Shown here piece by piece: positions 58,604-64,000 of a stretch of 64,000 bases of DNA. A program made the position numbers and the translations under genes. Under the pieces are notes generated by a model, which was not told the origin of the DNA, searched no databases, and was given only the letters and a program-made list of their open reading frames with translations. The DNA comes from Rhabdornis inornatus. Lineage: Eukaryota; Chordata; Aves; Passeriformes; Rhabdornithidae. Position 1 is the stretch's first letter; the number at the start of each line of letters is the position of its first letter. The DNA lies in assembly GCA_013397075.1 (NCBI GenBank), contig VWZS01003954.1, positions 620,001 through 684,000 of the forward strand, given 5' to 3'.

Positions 58604-58908
58604 GCAAAAACCAGTTCATCAGTATCTGAGAATGGATAAAGACTTCCGCTACTACTTCCAGCACCCGTGGTCTCGCTTAGTTGTGGCTTACTTAGTGATC
58701 TTCTTTAACTTCTTAATATTTGCTGAGGACCCAGTATCTCACAGCCAGACAGAAGCCAATGTTATTGTTGTTGGTAATTGTTTCTCCTTTGTAACAAATA
58801 AATACCCTGAAGGAGGAGGCTGGAGATTCCTGAAGGTGTTTCTGTGGCTCCTTGCCATTCTCACAGGATTGATAGCTGGGAAATTTCTCTTCCATCAGCG
58901 CTTGTTTG
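58604..58908 (+). CDS. TMEM117: TMEM117 first coding exon (partial gene; CDS from 58632)
   Basis: TMEM117 is a multi-pass membrane protein of poorly defined role, linked in the literature to ER-stress signalling. The exon begins after acceptor CTTTACATACAG and has 28 nt of 5'UTR. Translation starts at 58632 in a strong context (A at -3, G at +4). It encodes 92 residues plus one base and ends at donor TTTG/GTAAGT. Residues include MDKDFRYYFQHPWSR, NFLIFAEDPVSHSQTEANVI and GNCFSFVTNKYPEGG, almost identical to human TMEM117. Two hydrophobic segments, about residues 16-32 and 67-87, are likely membrane helices. The remaining exons lie beyond the right edge. The open frame past 58908 is intron. 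Confidence 0.95.
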
Positions 58909-61900
58909 GTAAGTTAAAAGATGCATCTGCTGACTTCCTGGTAATGCCTTTTTGACTTTTCCTTTTAACTTTCTACTTGTGGCAATTTTGTAAACTTTGA
59001 TTTTAATTGCTTCTACTGTTCAGAGCTGTATAGAACTCAGAACATCAAAGCTTATGCCATCATGGAAACGAATGCCATAGCATAATTCTCTATGATTTCG
59101 GTCAAAAAAGGATAAAAATAGTGAAAACTGGCATGTTTTAAATACGTGGGAGGTCAGTAATTTCAATTTTTCCATGTTACAAATGTATTTCTTTGCACCT
59201 TCAGACCAGTATTTATGTCTTATTATCTAACCTCCTCAGCAATTTGAAGCAAAGGAATTCTTCCTTGGGGTGGCACTCTTCATGTCTTGTCAAAAGACAC
59301 TTAAGTGGAAGCAGAGGCACTTGTAAGTATTAGCAGAGCTTTGCTGAAGAACTCCCATGTGAAAATGGGAATTCTAGAGAGGTAGGACCTGTCTCTGCTT
59401 TAGTACAAGAGCAAATCAGTAAAATGGAAAGGTGAGGAATGGGAAAAAATATGACAGTAAATGTTTCCATACACAAGATATTACTTAACTGAGGAACATA
59501 CTGTACATGGACTTACTGAAAGGAATGAAATGGTTCTGGAATAAATTCTGAGACTGAGAACTTAGATGTAAATATATAGAGATACAAAAATATTCATTTT
59601 TGTCTTAACTTACATGTAGATAATTCTGTACCTGAAGGCTCAAGGCTGTCTCTGTGTTCTAAAGATAACTAGAAATCTTCACTAGAAAAGATTTCTTTGT
59701 TCCTGCCGTTTGCACTATTCTTTGAAACATCTGATTCTGGGTGTGTTGCCGCTGGTCTAGATGGACAGCCCCCATATTCTTAAGCTTGTAGCACTGCGGG
59801 ATGGATAGTTATTGGAACACCTGGAAGCACATGAGCAATAGGCCATTTCCTTAGTCTGTCTCATTCTATTAAGATCAAGAGAGAGCCACTACTGTTTCAA
59901 TAAATCAAATGTAAAGCTGTCATGTTGAGGAATGAACAAGCAAAGCCACATTAAGAGACTTCTTTCAATACAGACTTCTGTTGAAGCACTTATTCTGAAA
60001 AATAATTTAGCGTCATGAAGACTATTCAGCTGTTTTACCATAGTGTAATGGTAAATGTAAAATGCTCCCATAAAGAGGACATTTTACCTGGAACAAGGGC
60101 TATCACAAGAATGTTTTCAATTCTGCCTTCCCCAACTAAGAAATGATTTTGTTAAACTGAAGACATTTAAGGAAAAGTGATGAAACTGATGATAAATTTA
60201 GCAGAACCCATCTTTTATTTCTGTAAGGATCACATGTCTGACCATACTGGTATTTGAGGCAGCACTAAGATGGGGACAGTGTTGACAGGTAACTAATGGG
60301 CAAGAAATTCCTAACCCTGAAGGCTGTGCTGGTTTATGGGTATTTGTGGCTGTAGTCTGGGCAAGCAACATGGGCGTAGGTACAATCTGATGTGAGGCTA
60401 GCTGCTGCACATTGAGTTTCATGGCAATTTGAGCCAATGTAGATCTGTAACAACCCCACCCTCTTAATGCCAGCCGCAGGAGTGTGGTGCCACCCTTGAG
60501 CCAATGCTGCTGTTGATGTGACAGTGCAGCAAGGCAACTCAGGCAGCCAGTCTCATGGAAAATCAGTCGCTTCTGCTGTCGTCTACAGAAGCTCCTTGAA
60601 CTGATGTGATCACTTGAGTGCCAGTGCTGATGAAATGGCCAAGGACTGTGCAGCCAAGATAGCTGGGGGCTGTGGCAGCCGTACCTTGTGTTGGCTCCAG
60701 TGCTGTGGGACTGTGCTCACACAGTGTGTCGGTGGAAATGTGCTGTTGCTTGTGATACACTGCGAGCAGATGGCAGGCAGTGTGACTGTATTGCTGACTG
60801 ATGTGGCTGTGTAGCTGGTGTGGATAGAGATTGCTTCGATGAGAATGTGAGTTTACAGCTTCAGTTATCTCTGTGTCTCCAGAAGATTTGTACAGCCCAT
60901 GCTGGAATATTTTCTGCCTGTTATTTGCTACTACTTTAATGACTTCATTGCCTAGAAATCACTTCTTTTATTGAGATCCTCATCGAATACGTTCCCTGGA
61001 TGATCTGGCATCAAGCAGTTAACAAATTCACCCCTTTATTGTTTTTAATTTCCCTAGTCTATTTTTCTAAGTAGCTTGCAATTTTTTTTTAACTTTTTTT
61101 TTCTTAAATGTATAATTGCTTAGGACAACTCTGGTTTTAAATCCTTGTTTGTTTATTTATTTTGTGTTTTTTTCTCTGCTAAACTCTGTAGAGGAAATTG
61201 TGACTGGTTGCTTCTTGTGGCCTGTGTATAACTTTCTGCAGTCAGGAAAACAAATAGCACCAATCTCCCCTGTCAGGTCTTGGCTCACTGTGTAGGCTGC
61301 AAATTGAAAATGAAAAGGATTAGTCTGCACATCTCACTTTAAATGAAGAGGAAAGGAAAGGATTTTCTTTCTCTATGCCCTTTGTGCTTTTTTGTTCCTT
61401 GTCTTCTGTATTTCTTGCCGCTGAGTTTGCATAGGAACTAGAAAAATAGTGTAGCTAGAACTGTATCATAATTTAACTGTCTGTGACAGTCACTGCCTGA
61501 TAGCCATGACTGTCATGGACTAAAAAAATAAAATAAATAAGTTCAAGCATCTTGTGTGTCTAAAAGGGGAAGGAGACAGGTGCTGGAAACCTGATTTAGG
61601 ATTCATCGCTCTGAGTTTACAGAGAGATAGGGGAGTAGGTAAACTATATTGATGAAAAGTAGAGATCTCAACTGGGGGACATAGTGGGATGTTTTCTGTT
61701 TCAACCTTTGAGCAGTATCATCTTCAGGGAATCCTTCAAGACACTACTCATGACTTAAAACAAGATTAAAAAACAATTACTTTTCTTGTTCTTCAGTCAA
61801 GAAATGGCTTACTTCATTTGATAAACATCTCCCACAATAAACATTTCTGTGGAAAATAACCCTTATCTAGTACATTTTTTATATCTTCATGGCATATGGT

Positions 61901-64000
61901 CAGAACAGGTAGAATTTAACATTGTCTTCTGGCTGTTATCCACTGTATTATTTCAATCCATCACTAAGCATACCTTTTTTTTGGTTAGGTATTGTGTTCT
62001 GCAGTGCTTTTTATTTTGCAATGGAAAGTGAAAGGTCATAGAAGAATACTGAAAGTTTGGGGAAATGAAAAATAGACATAACTACCCCTGGTTTGTTTTT
62101 TCTTTCTGTATGAGAGAATTACTTAAGATAAGGGAAAGTGATAATTTCTTGATTAATTTTCTGCTTTATTTAAATCAGAAGAAGGTTACAGACTGGCCCA
62201 TTTGATGACACTGCATTCAAAACATGCATTCAAATCTTGACTTAAAAATAAATTCCTAAATAAGCATTTGCCTATTTTTCATATTGCTCTGGGGCATTGT
62301 ATGGAAAATAACACAGTGTTTAAGGTATAGAAAGTGTATATTTTAACTGGCATCTGCTCAGCAGTTGCTCTTCTGCACTACTTTACACCTAAATTCTGAA
62401 TTCAGTGGGGCATTTTTTGCCCCGAAGTTCAGGCTGTGCATTTTACATCAATATACATAAACATGATCTATCATGTAAATTTAAAATAGTCTTCAATTTG
62501 AACAGATTATTAGCAGTATGCATAAATGGGCAATATACTTGGAAATATATATTTTTTTTTTTGGCCCAGCATTTTTCTTTGACTGGTCATTATGTGCACT
62601 AATACTTAGCTTATGCTGCATATTATATACATCAGTTTTTAAAAACTTAGTACAAAACATACATGTAAAGATGTAAAAACCTGATTACAGAGACTGTATT
62701 TGTATTTGTATTGTACTTGTATTTGAATCAATTGTCAATGAGTGTGCTTAGATTTATACTTGTAAGTACCTTTCTAAATGGTGTGGATGGAAAAACTAAA
62801 TACTTAATGTGTTATAAAAAATTACGGAAAACAATATATACATAACTAAATCTGTATTTCTTAAAATGGAAGAATCATAATATAGCAAATAAATTAAAGC
62901 TGTTGTATAAATGTTGAATTTAATGGGTTGCTCTCTTACAAATGTTCACAGTATGCAGTTTGTTTAAAATTGAACAATAATCTGAGCTTCATAGACACCG
63001 GGGTAAATGAATAAAGCACTCATTATAGGAATTGCACTTAACTGTGGGTGCACACAAATGTTGCAGATTTTTTTAATGGACAGTAGTGCCATGCTGGGAG
63101 CAATTTCATGATACAGGGTTTCAAACAAAACACCCACCAAGGTTATGCTGTCTGAAAACATTACTCTTTTTGTCTAATATCTTATCTGGAAGGCTCTAAA
63201 AGATCATGAAAATGTCTTAAAAGCAGACTCTTCAGAGTCTGCTTTTATGCTGAAATGTAAGGGGTGTATTAACTGAATGAAGCTTGCAAGAGGAAATTAG
63301 GCAGACTGGGATTTAGTCAGGATGATGGTGCACTACATAGGAAAAGTGGATGTTAGGTAACAGGATAAATTCATACAATACTACATATATAATTAGTTAG
63401 TATCCTGATCTATTAGGGGTCATGTTAGTGTAAAATCTGGGCATTGGTATTGCTGCTAGTGTTGGCATATCACTTTCATAGTGGTGCTTGTGAAATAGCT
63501 AATGAGCCATGTGATCTGTTTCGCCAAAGGAGCTTCCCACAGATTTGTTAAGATTTTTGCGTGCTTGTTTTTCAGCCAGATTGTTTCCCGTTCTTGTTTG
63601 ATGGTAGTGATAGGAACAGTTATACCACCATCTGTAGAAACAAGTGGTGAGCATATAGCAATGCTTGCATAAAATTCTAAGCTGATTGATAGAGCATATT
63701 CTTTTCTGTTGTCAGCTCTGTGTCTTACATTACAGTAAGGACTGTCACTTAATACTCAGCAACTTTGTTCCTGCTCTTTCTCTTCCACTGATGACTTCAG
63801 CCTAATAGAAAACAACTAATGTGATAGCTGGTAAAAAATACTGTCTTCAAGAGCTTGTTCAGTATTTTAATAACAATGACCAAGTTAATAGTGTTGAAGG
63901 TATTCAAGGTCTGCTGTGATTTTGACTTATGGTCACTTCACCTCTTTTGTACCAGTAAAATGTTGAAGCAATAAAATAAAATTATTTTGGTCCTACAAAA
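58909..64000 (+). other. TMEM117 intron 2 (continues off the right edge)
   Basis: No further TMEM117 exon was recognised. A 500-bp stretch at 60.3-60.83 kb is rich in TG/CTG-type words and less AT-rich than its surroundings. The rest is AT-rich. Confidence 0.6.

Noticed and set aside
58909..58955. Continuation of the TMEM117 frame past 58908
   Set aside because: GTAAGT at 58909 is a strong donor and similarity to TMEM117 stops there. The extra residues come from intron read-through.
1..64000. CRISPR arrays, bacterial operons, tRNA or rRNA genes
   Set aside because: No regularly spaced direct repeats, no cloverleaf-like segments and no rRNA blocks were seen. Gene structure is that of a vertebrate nuclear genome.

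Overview
This is a vertebrate nuclear genome window, almost certainly from a bird. It holds four multi-exon genes with GT-AG introns, CpG-island promoters, several 5'-truncated CR1 LINEs and solo ERV LTRs of avian type. The gene order PUS7L - IRAK4 - TWF1 - TMEM117 is the one known from human chromosome 12q12. I identified the genes by translating candidate exons, joining them in frame and comparing them with remembered family sequences. No database search was run, so the species is not resolved.

Layout. 1-5366 (minus): 5' part of PUS7L, a TruD-family RNA pseudouridine synthase; four coding exons are present and the rest lies beyond the left edge. 4.9-6.3 kb: CpG island with a bidirectional promoter shared by PUS7L and IRAK4, carrying a perfect CRE palindrome. 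6121-17955 (plus): complete IRAK4 coding sequence, 11 coding exons and 464 residues, with a death domain and a kinase domain. 17956-about 19.4 kb: IRAK4 3'UTR with several poly(A) signals. 19.4-21.6 kb: convergent intergenic stretch. About 21.6-41534 (minus): TWF1 (twinfilin-1), 3'UTR of about 3 kb and 9 coding exons giving exactly 350 codons, including one GC-AG intron. 40.5-41.8 kb: TWF1 CpG island, broken by three single-N gaps and an exact 262-bp duplication that looks like an assembly error. 41.8-56.4 kb: gene-poor stretch with two CR1 fragments, three solo LTRs (two with exact 6-bp target-site duplications), a long-span inverted repeat and a decayed unidentified reading frame. 56.4-64 kb (plus): CpG-island promoter, untranslated first exon and first coding exon of TMEM117; the rest of the gene is to the right.

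The genes do not form a functional operon-like unit. IRAK4 is the Toll/IL-1 receptor Myddosome kinase, PUS7L modifies RNA, TWF1 caps and sequesters actin, and TMEM117 is a multi-pass membrane protein. What links them is shared promoter architecture (PUS7L/IRAK4), convergent 3' ends (IRAK4/TWF1) and conserved synteny.

I saw no undescribed system. The points most worth a second look are: a glutamate at an IRAK4 activation-loop phosphosite; the GC-AG intron in TWF1 whose nearest GT alternative would truncate the protein; a probable misplaced contig carrying TWF1 exon 1; the solo LTRs with intact target-site duplications; an 8-mer miR-30 site in the TWF1 3'UTR; and an unidentified minus-strand reading frame at 41.8-42.2 kb.
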